DNA from: an uncultured Eubacteriales bacterium
GTDB taxonomy: Bacteria; Bacillota; Clostridia; Monoglobales; Monoglobaceae
Direction: 5' to 3'
Assembly (NCBI GenBank): GCA_905198865.1
Contig: CAJKEB010000057.1
Coordinates: 1-11,364, forward strand
Length of the DNA: 11,364 bases
Shown here: in pieces, positions 6,029-11,364 of the stretch
Numbering within the stretch: position 1 is the stretch's first letter
Layout of the letters: the number at the start of each line of letters is the position of its first letter
The notes under the pieces: generated by a model
What the model was told of the DNA's origin: nothing
What the model saw: only the letters and a program-made list of their open reading frames with translations
Databases searched by the model: none
Made by a program: the position numbers and the translations under genes

Positions 6029-6112
6029 TACTTATCATATCAGACGCTTTAAATAACGAAAAAGTTCCCGTTTTTATAACTCTTCAGTCCAAACGAAAGT
6101 ACAACACGTCTG

Positions 6113-8425
6113 CTATTTCATATCGTTATCTCTGATTTCTACACGGCGTATCTTACCGCTGATTGTCTTTGGAAGCTCGTCAACAAACTCGACAATTCTG
6201 GGGTATTTGTAAGGCGCAGTATGCTTCTTGACATAATTCTGAACATCCTTTTTAAGCTCCTCACTGCCCTCCATACCCTTTACAAGAACAATAGTTGCCT
6301 TAACTACCTGACCTCTGATTGGGTCGGGTGCCGGAGTAATGGCACATTCAAGAACATAAGGCAGCTCCATAATAACGCTTTCAATCTCGAACGGTCCGAT
6401 ACGGTAACCTGATGACTTGATGACATCATCTGTTCGTCCGACATACCAATAATACCCGTCCTCATCACGCCAAGCGGTGTCACCCGAATGATATACATCG
6501 TCGTGCCACGCCTCGCGCGTGAGCTTTTCATCTCTGTAGTATTCCTTATACAAACCGCACGGAGCGCCGTTTTTGGTATTTATAACAATTTCGCCTACTT
6601 CACCGACTCCCGCAGGCTTGCCGTCCGGCAAAACGATTTGAACATCGTAAAGCGGACTGGGTTTGCCCATAGAACCGGGCTTTGGCGTCATACCGATAAA
6701 GTTTCCTACGACAAGAGTTGTTTCGGTTTGACCGAAGCCCTCCATAAGCTTTATTCCCGTATGCTTATAGAATTGCTGATAAACCTCCGGATTAAGTGCT
6801 TCGCCTGCAACTGTTGCATACTCAAGAGATGACAGGTCATACTTTGCCAGATCCTCTTTAATGAAAAATCTGAACATTGTCGGCGGCGCACAGAAGGTTG
6901 TAATATTGTACTTTTTGAACAGCGGTAATATGTCATGCGCGTCAAACTTATCAAAATCATATGTGAAGATTGCGCCCTCACACATCCATTGACCGTACAG
7001 CTTGCCCCAGAGTGCTTTGCCCCAGCCCGTGTCGGAGATAGTAAAGTGTATTCCGTCAGGATTTACATTATGCCAAAACTTTGCAGTGATAAAATGTCCG
7101 AGCGGATACTTGTGGCTGTGTACCGCAATCTTAGGATACCCTGTAGTACCCGAAGTAAAATACATCAGCATTGTTTCATTGCCGCATGCAGTCTCATCGG
7201 GATTAGTCGGGCGAACAAACACATCGCTGAACTTCTTGATATCCTCGTCAAAGTCAAGCCAACCGTCTCTCTTTCCGCCGACCATAATCTTAAGCACATC
7301 GAAATCACAGTTTTTCTCACCGAGCTCTGCCTGATGAGCTGTATCTCCGTCAGCTGTACATACAATGGCTTTAACGCCCGCCGCCTTGAATCTGTAGTCA
7401 AAGTCATGCTCAACAAGCAGGTTTGTCGCAGGAATAACCACTGCGCCAATCTTGTGCAGAGCCAAAATAGAGAACCAGAACTGATAATGACGCTTGAGCA
7501 CAAGCATTACTTTATCGCCCTTGCCTATACCTAAAGACTTAAAGTAGTTTGCAGTCATTGACGAGTACCTCTTCATATCACCAAATGTGAAGCGTCTTTC
7601 CTCTTTCTCTCTCGACAGATGAAGCATTGCAAGCTTGTCAGGGTATTTTTCGGCAAGTGCGTCTACAATATCAAACGCGAAATTGAACTTGTCCTCATCG
7701 ATAAACTTAATCGAATTAATGATTCCGTTCTCATCAACAGTAGTCCTGACAAACTTATCATATATTCTGCCGCCTTTGTCCTCACGAACCGGCAGAGGCT
7801 TCTCGGGAATAACAGCAGCGTCTTCAATGTAATCGGTCTCTTTGCCGTTCGGAGTCAGAACAATTGCATAGAACTTACACTCCTCGCCGCCGACAGCAAT
7901 CATACCGTGCGGATTCTTACTGTCATAATATATACTGTCACCGGCATTTAAGACTTCTATATTGTTTCCAATCTGAATTTTAAGGCTGCCGCTTAAAACG
8001 ATATCAAGCTCCTGACCTTCATGCTGCGCAAGCTTAATTTTACTGCCCTGCTCTGCCTCTGAATAAGGAGCTGTAACCAGAAAAGGCTCGGCAATTCTGT
8101 GCTTGAACAAAGACGCAAGATTATTATATTCAAACTCCTTACGTCTGACAATCTTCATGCCCTCGCCCGCACGGGTGAGTTCATAACCCGAAAGCGTTGC
8201 ACTCTGTCCGTCAAGCAAATCTGTCACATCGACACTGAGCGCCCTTGCGCACAGGCATATGAATGAAAAGCTGAAATCACTTCTGCCCTCTTCGATTTCC
8301 TTGTAAGTGTCTAAAGATACCGAAGTCTTTTCAGCAAGCTCCTCCTCTGAAAGTCCGACAATTTCCCTGAGCGTCTTAATGCGTTCAGCAACCTCTTTAA
8401 TTCTTCCGTCTAAAATATTCTCCAT
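6113..8425 (-). CDS. XRE HTH-cupin-acyl-CoA synthetase fusion protein
   Basis: A 770-residue three-part protein. Residues 8-71 form an XRE/Cro helix-turn-helix (RIKTLREIVGLSEEELAEKT onward, closing with ARALSVDVTDLL). Residues 125-191 form a cupin: H135-x3-E139-x6-G146, then GDSIYYDSKNPH (162-173); the first metal-binding histidine position is alanine (A133), so metal binding is doubtful. Residues about 225-770 form a full AMP-forming synthetase of the medium-chain acyl-CoA synthetase type: phosphate loop YFTSGTTGYPK (422-432), GFGQTET (563-569), SGDTAWRDEDGYYWYVGRTDD (hinge, from 647) and PKTISGKIRR with catalytic Lys758. It should activate a carboxylic acid to acyl-AMP and then acyl-CoA. 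ATG at 8423-8425 is preferred over the ATG 18 codons upstream because AAAGGAG lies seven bases before it. No disrupted motif was seen, so both DNA-binding and enzyme parts look functional. The acid is unknown. Confidence 0.93.
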   Translation of the reverse strand: MENILDGRIKEVAERIKTLREIVGLSEEELAEKTSVSLDTYKEIEEGRSDFSFSFICLCARALSVDVTDLLDGQSATLSGYELTRAGEGMKIVRRKEFEYNNLASLFKHRIAEPFLVTAPYSEAEQGSKIKLAQHEGQELDIVLSGSLKIQIGNNIEVLNAGDSIYYDSKNPHGMIAVGGEECKFYAIVLTPNGKETDYIEDAAVIPEKPLPVREDKGGRIYDKFVRTTVDENGIINSIKFIDEDKFNFAFDIVDALAEKYPDKLAMLHLSREKEERRFTFGDMKRYSSMTANYFKSLGIGKGDKVMLVLKRHYQFWFSILALHKIGAVVIPATNLLVEHDFDYRFKAAGVKAIVCTADGDTAHQAELGEKNCDFDVLKIMVGGKRDGWLDFDEDIKKFSDVFVRPTNPDETACGNETMLMYFTSGTTGYPKIAVHSHKYPLGHFITAKFWHNVNPDGIHFTISDTGWGKALWGKLYGQWMCEGAIFTYDFDKFDAHDILPLFKKYNITTFCAPPTMFRFFIKEDLAKYDLSSLEYATVAGEALNPEVYQQFYKHTGIKLMEGFGQTETTLVVGNFIGMTPKPGSMGKPSPLYDVQIVLPDGKPAGVGEVGEIVINTKNGAPCGLYKEYYRDEKLTREAWHDDVYHSGDTAWRDEDGYYWYVGRTDDVIKSSGYRIGPFEIESVIMELPYVLECAITPAPDPIRGQVVKATIVLVKGMEGSEELKKDVQNYVKKHTAPYKYPRIVEFVDELPKTISGKIRRVEIRDNDMK

Positions 8426-8491
8426 TTTTATTCTCCTTTGTGACAAATGTGACCAAAACAAGCGCGTTACCGCCAACACCGAATAAAGTCA

Positions 8492-8519
8492 AATATGCAC
8501 TTATATTCCATAGCATATT
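8492..8519 (-). promoter_or_regulatory. Inverted repeat in the synthetase leader
   Basis: AATATGC (8492-8498) and GCATATT (8513-8519) are perfect 7-base arms separated by 14 bases, about 70 bases before the start codon. It could be a hairpin in the leader RNA or an operator for a dimeric HTH protein. AT-richness makes chance occurrence possible. Confidence 0.35.
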
Positions 8520-8546
8520 ATATTTTTGACATAACAAACAACTGTA

Positions 8547-8587
8547 ATTTTGCCGAAAAACAAGCAAAATCCGACAATATCGGCAAA
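8547..8587 (-). promoter_or_regulatory. Mutually exclusive inverted repeats in the synthetase leader
   Basis: Three pairings share the same bases. TTTGCCGA (8549-8556) pairs with TCGGCAAA (8580-8587) as a perfect 8-bp stem. ATTTTGC (8547-8553) pairs with GCAAAAT (8564-8570), and CCGA (8571-8574) pairs with TCGG (8580-8583). The first structure excludes the other two. The block lies about 17-57 bases after the predicted transcription start. It may be a switchable leader RNA or an operator for the HTH-cupin fusion; neither is shown. Confidence 0.4.
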
Positions 8588-8610
8588 TCAATTCTTTTAA
8601 AATTATATTC

Positions 8611-8639
8611 AGTATAACATTACACACAATGTTTGTCAA
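8611..8639 (-). promoter_or_regulatory. Sigma-A promoter for the HTH-cupin-synthetase gene
   Basis: TTGACA (8634-8639) and TATACT (8611-8616) on the minus strand are separated by exactly 17 bases, and a TG precedes the -10 by one base. The start site should be near 8604, leaving an untranslated leader of about 180 nt. The -35 lies directly after the T run of the cysteine synthase terminator. Confidence 0.8.
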
Positions 8640-8642
8640 CAC

Positions 8643-8681
8643 AAAAAAATACGGCACTGCCAATACAAATCGACAGTGCCG
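8643..8681 (-). terminator. Intrinsic terminator of the sulfur operon
   Basis: CGGCACTG (8652-8659) and CAGTGCCG (8674-8681) form a perfect 8-bp GC-rich stem with a 14-base loop. On the minus strand it is followed by TA and seven T residues (8643-8649). It lies 25 bases past the cysteine synthase stop codon and separates the sulfur operon from the synthetase promoter. Confidence 0.85.
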
Positions 8682-8705
8682 CAAAAACGAGCTATTTAAT
8701 TTAAA

Positions 8706-9635
8706 TTAATCAAACATAGGAGTCGAAAGATAGCGTTCGCCTGTGTCGGGGAGCAGAGCAACGATAGTCTTGCCCTTATTCTCCGGACGGTTAGCAAGCT
8801 GAGTTGCAGCCCAGACTGCTGCGCCTGAAGAAATACCAACCAGTACGCCCTCATTATGTGCGACAGCCTTTCCTGTTTTGAACGCGTCTTCGTTTTTAAC
8901 AGTTATTATTTCGTCATATATTTCGGTATTCAGCGTATCGGGAATAAATCCTGCGCCAATACCCTGTATCTTATGCGGGCCGGATTTACCTTCTGACAAT
9001 ACCGGTGAATCAGCCGGCTCAACAGCAACAATTTTCACGTCCGGATTCTTTGACTTTAAGTATTCGCCAACACCGGAAACTGTACCGCCGGTACCGACGC
9101 CCGCAACAAATATGTCAACCTTTCCGTCGGTATCCTCCCAGATTTCGGGGCCTGTTGTTGCCCTGTGATACTCAGGATTTGCCGGATTGGTGAACTGGCT
9201 CGGGATAAAGCTGCCGGGGATCTCTTTTGCGAGTTCATCCGCTTTTGCAATCGCACCCTTCATTCCTTTTGCGCCGTCTGTAAGTACAAGCTCAGCGCCG
9301 TATGCCTTTAACAGATTACGTCTTTCAATACTCATCGTCTCAGGCATTGTGATAATAATTCTGTATCCGCGTGAAGCGGCAACAGAAGCGAGACCAATAC
9401 CGGTATTACCCGATGTAGGCTCAATAATCACTGCGCCCGGCTTGAGCTTTCCTTGCTCCTCTGCTTCGTCAATCATTGCCTTTGCAATTCTGTCCTTTAC
9501 CGAGCCGGCAGGATTGAAGTATTCGAGCTTTGCAAGGATTGTCGCCTGAAGCTCATTTGCCTTTTCATAATTCTCAAGCTCCAAAATCGGAGTTTTTCCG
9601 ATAAGGTCAGTGATTTTCCTGTAAATTTTTGACAT
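8706..9635 (-). CDS. cysK: Cysteine synthase A (O-acetylserine sulfhydrylase)
   Basis: A 309-residue cytoplasmic PLP enzyme, the usual family length, that converts O-acetylserine and sulfide to cysteine and acetate. The PLP lysine is K47 in NPAGSVKDRIA (41-51). The substrate loop EPTSGNTG (72-79), the phosphate-binding GTGGT (181-185), the CysK-typical KIQGIGAGFIP (222-232), GISSGAA (267-273) and PDTGERYLST (296-305) are all intact. The KIQGIGAGF segment and the length favour cysteine synthase over cystathionine beta-synthase. The start has AAGGA seven bases upstream. It begins 37 bases after the sulfhydrylase gene, with no terminator between, so the two are cotranscribed. Together they give direct sulfide incorporation into cysteine and homocysteine. 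Confidence 0.97.
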   Translation of the reverse strand: MSKIYRKITDLIGKTPILELENYEKANELQATILAKLEYFNPAGSVKDRIAKAMIDEAEEQGKLKPGAVIIEPTSGNTGIGLASVAASRGYRIIITMPETMSIERRNLLKAYGAELVLTDGAKGMKGAIAKADELAKEIPGSFIPSQFTNPANPEYHRATTGPEIWEDTDGKVDIFVAGVGTGGTVSGVGEYLKSKNPDVKIVAVEPADSPVLSEGKSGPHKIQGIGAGFIPDTLNTEIYDEIITVKNEDAFKTGKAVAHNEGVLVGISSGAAVWAATQLANRPENKGKTIVALLPDTGERYLSTPMFD

Positions 9636-9672
9636 TTTTATTCCTTCTTTCTAAAATACTCTCTAAAATATA

Positions 9673-10962
9673 TTATTTAACAACCGCAAAAGCGTTATCA
9701 AGTGCAGCGATTAAATCATCAATATTTTCCGTGCCGATTGAAAGCCTTATTGTATTCGGCTTGATACCCTGTTCCTCAAGCTCCTGTTCGTTGCACTGAG
9801 AATGTGTTGTTGTTGCCGGATGAATAACAAGTGATTTTGAGTCCGCAACGTTTGCAAGCAATGAGAATATCTCAAGATTATCAATGAACTTGTGTGCTTC
9901 TTCAACTCCGCCCTTGATTTCAAAGGTGAATATAGAACCGCCGCCATTTGGCAGATACTTCTTATAGAGCTCGTGGCTCGGCTCTGTCGGAAGTGACGGA
10001 TGATGCACCGCTTCAACCTGCGGATGGTTATTTAAGTATTCAACTATCTTAAGCGCATTCTCCGAGTGACGCTCAACTCTGAGCGAAAGTGTTTCAAGCC
10101 CCTGAAGGAACAGGAACGCATGGAACGGAGAGAGAGTTGCGCCTGTATCACGAAGCAGTATTGCTCTGATATACGTTACGAAAGCAACCGGACCAACCGC
10201 CTTTGTGAAGCTTACGCCGTGATATGACGGATTCGGTTCAACGAATGCCGGGAACTTGCCCGAAGCCTCCCAGTCAAAATTACCGCTGTCAACGATTACA
10301 CCGCCGATCGCAGTACCGTGACCGCCGATGAATTTCGTTGCGCTGTGAACAACGATGTCTGCACCGTATTCAATCGGTCTGATAAGATACGGTGTAGCAA
10401 AAGTCGAGTCAACTACGAGCGGAATCTTATGGTCATGTGCTATCTTGGCAACCTTCTCGATATCGATTAAGTTTGAATTCGGATTACCGAGCGTCTCAAT
10501 AAAAATCGCCTTAGTGTTATCCCGAATTGCCGCTTCGAATGCGCCCTCAACCTCAGGGTTAACAAAAGTTGTTGTAATTCCGTACTCCGGCAGCGTATGC
10601 TCAAGCAGGTTATATGTTCCGCCGTAAATCGTCTTTGACGCAACAATATGTTCGCCTGCCTTGGCAAGCGCCTGGAACGTGTAGGTTATGGCAGCTGCGC
10701 CTGACGCAACTGCCAGTGCGCCTGCACCGCCCTCAAGCGCCGCAATTCTCTGCTCAAAAATATCTTGGGTCGGGTTTGTAAGTCTGCCGTAAATATTGCC
10801 TGCGTCGCGGAGACCGAAACGGTCAGCCGCATGCTGTGAATCGTGGAATACATATGATGTGGTCGCATAAATCGGAACAGCTCTTGAATCGGTAACCGGG
10901 TCTGCCTGCTCCTGTCCTATATGTAATTGTTTTGTTTCAAATTTCCAATCTTTATTTGCCAT
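9673..10962 (-). CDS. metY: O-acetylhomoserine aminocarboxypropyltransferase (sulfhydrylase)
   Basis: A 429-residue PLP enzyme of the Cys/Met metabolism family (PF01053). It is expected to combine O-acetylhomoserine with sulfide to give homocysteine, the direct precursor of methionine. The PLP lysine is K210 in HSATKFIGGHGT (206-217). The start FETKQLHIGQE, the segment YGRLTNPTQDIFEQRIAALEG (58-78), and VDSTFATPYL (184-193) are typical. The length of about 430 residues and the family-specific insertion after the lysine (GNFDWEASGKFPAFVEPNPSYHG region) favour MetY over the shorter MetB/MetC/MetZ enzymes. The start has AAGAGG upstream. It is the first gene of the operon and lies downstream of a leader with a short Met-Cys-containing ORF, which suggests feedback by sulfur amino acid supply. 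Confidence 0.95.
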   Translation of the reverse strand: MANKDWKFETKQLHIGQEQADPVTDSRAVPIYATTSYVFHDSQHAADRFGLRDAGNIYGRLTNPTQDIFEQRIAALEGGAGALAVASGAAAITYTFQALAKAGEHIVASKTIYGGTYNLLEHTLPEYGITTTFVNPEVEGAFEAAIRDNTKAIFIETLGNPNSNLIDIEKVAKIAHDHKIPLVVDSTFATPYLIRPIEYGADIVVHSATKFIGGHGTAIGGVIVDSGNFDWEASGKFPAFVEPNPSYHGVSFTKAVGPVAFVTYIRAILLRDTGATLSPFHAFLFLQGLETLSLRVERHSENALKIVEYLNNHPQVEAVHHPSLPTEPSHELYKKYLPNGGGSIFTFEIKGGVEEAHKFIDNLEIFSLLANVADSKSLVIHPATTTHSQCNEQELEEQGIKPNTIRLSIGTENIDDLIAALDNAFAVVK

Positions 10963-11077
10963 TTAAAATTACCTCTTTTCTGTGACCAAAGCTGAAAGGT
11001 TTGTATGTTATATTTATGTGTTTTGTAATATTGTTTCAAAAGTCATTAGTATACCTTAGATGTGCTGCTATATACCG

Positions 11078-11101
11078 CCCCGCCTCAATTTGCATGCGGA
11101 A
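11078..11101 (-). promoter_or_regulatory. GC-rich hairpin directly after the leader peptide ORF
   Basis: On the transcript UUCCGC (from 11101) pairs with GCGGGG (to 11078), four Watson-Crick GC pairs and two G-U pairs, with a 12-base loop. It begins 11 bases after the leader ORF stop codon, so a ribosome paused at the Cys, Arg or stop codon would touch or melt it. A second small stem, GCGA-ATGTG-TCGC (11116-11128), places the Met and Cys codons of the ORF in its loop. Confidence 0.4.
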
Positions 11102-11112
11102 ACGTATAATTT

Positions 11113-11163
11113 TCAGCGACACATTCGCCCCCATATAATTAATTCAGAATTTATACTTAACAT
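11113..11163 (-). CDS. Putative sulfur-amino-acid leader peptide, MLSINSELIIWGRMCR
   Basis: A 16-codon ORF on the minus strand, ATG at 11161-11163 and TGA at 11113-11115. AAAAGGAG (11171-11178) lies seven bases upstream, one of the best ribosome binding sites in the window and better than that of metY itself. The ORF begins about 40 nt after the predicted transcription start and about 150 nt before metY. The peptide ends Gly-Arg-Met-Cys-Arg, so the ribosome must read a Met and a Cys codon just before stopping, and the downstream enzymes make homocysteine (for methionine) and cysteine. This is the usual layout of an attenuating leader peptide. The peptide itself matches no product I can name with certainty; an arrest peptide is an alternative. 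Confidence 0.68.
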   Translation of the reverse strand: MLSINSELIIWGRMCR

Positions 11164-11188
11164 ATAAACACTCCTTTTATTTATATTT

Positions 11189-11196
11189 CCTATAGG
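11189..11196. promoter_or_regulatory. CCTATAGG palindrome near the metY transcription start
   Basis: A perfect 8-bp palindrome lies about 9-16 bases downstream of the predicted start, between the promoter and the leader peptide ORF. This is a typical repressor position. A cysteine-metabolism repressor such as the Rrf2-type CymR would make sense here, but I cannot match it to a known consensus with confidence. Confidence 0.3.
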
Positions 11197-11211
11197 TTTA
11201 CTATGTTTTAT

Positions 11212-11239
11212 AGTATAGCACACTTTTTTTGTTTGTCAA
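11212..11239 (-). promoter_or_regulatory. Sigma-A promoter of the metY-cysK operon
   Basis: TTGACA (11234-11239) and TATACT (11212-11217) are separated by 16 bases on the minus strand, and the -10 is preceded by TGC, an extended -10. Upstream DNA (11240-11300) is rich in A and T runs, as in UP elements. Transcription should start near 11205. Confidence 0.78.
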
Positions 11240-11364
11240 GTCTTTTTTTGAAAAAATTTCAAATTTTTTATAATCAGGTTTCTTAACTCATTTTTCTACT
11301 ATTATATTATAAATATTATAAAATTATTATTTTTTGCATTTTATTCAATTTTTCTATTGACATA
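11240..11364. other. AT-rich intergenic DNA at the right edge
   Basis: No gene is seen here. The stretch is almost entirely A and T, with a palindrome TTTGAAA-AAA-TTTCAAA (11247-11263) and several TATAAT-like sites on both strands. A plus-strand TTGACA at 11357-11362 could be the -35 of a gene transcribed to the right beyond the window. The region probably separates two divergent transcription units. Confidence 0.45.

Larger units (their letters stand above)
10963..11205 (-). promoter_or_regulatory. Long leader of the metY-cysK transcript
   Basis: About 240 nt of untranslated RNA are predicted between the transcription start and metY. It holds a leader peptide ORF (11113-11163) and a GC-rich hairpin (11078-11101). 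The stretch from there to the metY ribosome binding site (about 10981-11050) is rich in A and C but poor in G on the transcript, a composition compatible with a Rho utilisation site. No SAM riboswitch core, T-box consensus or intrinsic terminator with a T run was recognised. Confidence 0.55.

Noticed and set aside
6041..6112. CAGACG/CGTCTG inverted repeat downstream of the synthetase gene, considered as its terminator
   Set aside because: The arms are only 6 bp with about 60 bases between, and no T run follows. No clear terminator for the synthetase gene was found.
6935..7534. 199-codon plus-strand ORF inside the synthetase gene
   Set aside because: It is antisense to well-conserved synthetase motifs, has a low-complexity, cysteine-rich composition without family resemblance, and no ribosome binding site. 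It is a shadow of the real gene.
8397..8541. Short hydrophobic ORF (starting MLWNIS) in the synthetase leader, overlapping the gene start
   Set aside because: No ribosome binding site precedes its ATG and it runs out of frame into the HTH coding region. The leader sequence alone explains it.
10963..11205. SAM-I riboswitch or T-box in the metY leader
   Set aside because: I looked for their conserved cores and found none. The leader ORF is the only recognisable control element.
11247..11269. TTTGAAA-AAA-TTTCAAA followed by T residues, considered as a terminator
   Set aside because: The stem has a single GC pair and lies in DNA made of A and T runs, so it would be too weak. It fits better as promoter-upstream AT-rich DNA.

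Overview
The window reads as a chromosomal segment of a low-to-moderate GC Gram-positive anaerobe of the class Clostridia. The evidence is near-consensus sigma-A promoters (TTGACA/TATAAT), strong AAAGGAG-type ribosome binding sites, very AT-rich intergenic DNA, and gene types common in gut Clostridia: copper-amine-oxidase-N repeat secreted protein, LiaF-like membrane protein, iron-sulfur-flavoprotein-like reductase, and an HTH-cupin-acyl-CoA-synthetase fusion. The species cannot be read from this. All intact genes lie on the minus strand, so the transcriptional order runs from high to low coordinates.

Right part (8643-11364): a sulfur assimilation operon. A strong promoter (11212-11239) drives a leader of about 240 nt, then O-acetylhomoserine sulfhydrylase (9673-10962) and cysteine synthase (8706-9635), ending in an intrinsic terminator (8643-8681). 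The leader carries a previously unlisted 16-codon ORF (11113-11163, MLSINSELIIWGRMCR) with an excellent ribosome binding site. It ends in Met-Cys-Arg and is followed by a GC-rich hairpin, so it looks like an attenuator-type leader peptide for the two amino acids these enzymes make.

Middle part (4881-8639): one 770-residue protein fuses an XRE-type helix-turn-helix, a cupin sensor domain and a complete AMP-forming acyl-CoA synthetase. It has its own consensus promoter and a structured leader of about 180 nt. Next comes a secreted protein with two copper-amine-oxidase-N repeats and an OB-like C-terminus. Downstream of it is a plus-strand relic of an IS3-family insertion sequence (about 4923-5132): the transposase C-terminus with an internal stop codon, a strong hairpin that now acts as the minus-strand terminator, and the right terminal repeat.

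Left part (1-4886): a perfect sigma-A promoter with a palindrome at the expected transcription start drives a TetR-family regulator, then a TfoX-N protein and a LiaF-like membrane protein. Between 2833 and 3142 lie two decayed pieces: a 16-codon truncated ORF coupled to the LiaF gene, and a frameshifted GNAT acetyltransferase tail. Four tightly packed genes follow: two flavodoxin-fold proteins, a TraX-family membrane protein and a class I methyltransferase. No terminator was seen between the TetR promoter and two weak hairpins at the left end, so a single transcript of about 4.8 kb is possible.

No tRNA, rRNA, CRISPR array or intact mobile element was seen. The most unusual items are the Met-Cys leader peptide, the HTH-cupin-synthetase fusion with its leader structures, and the pair of flavodoxin-fold proteins with complementary motifs.
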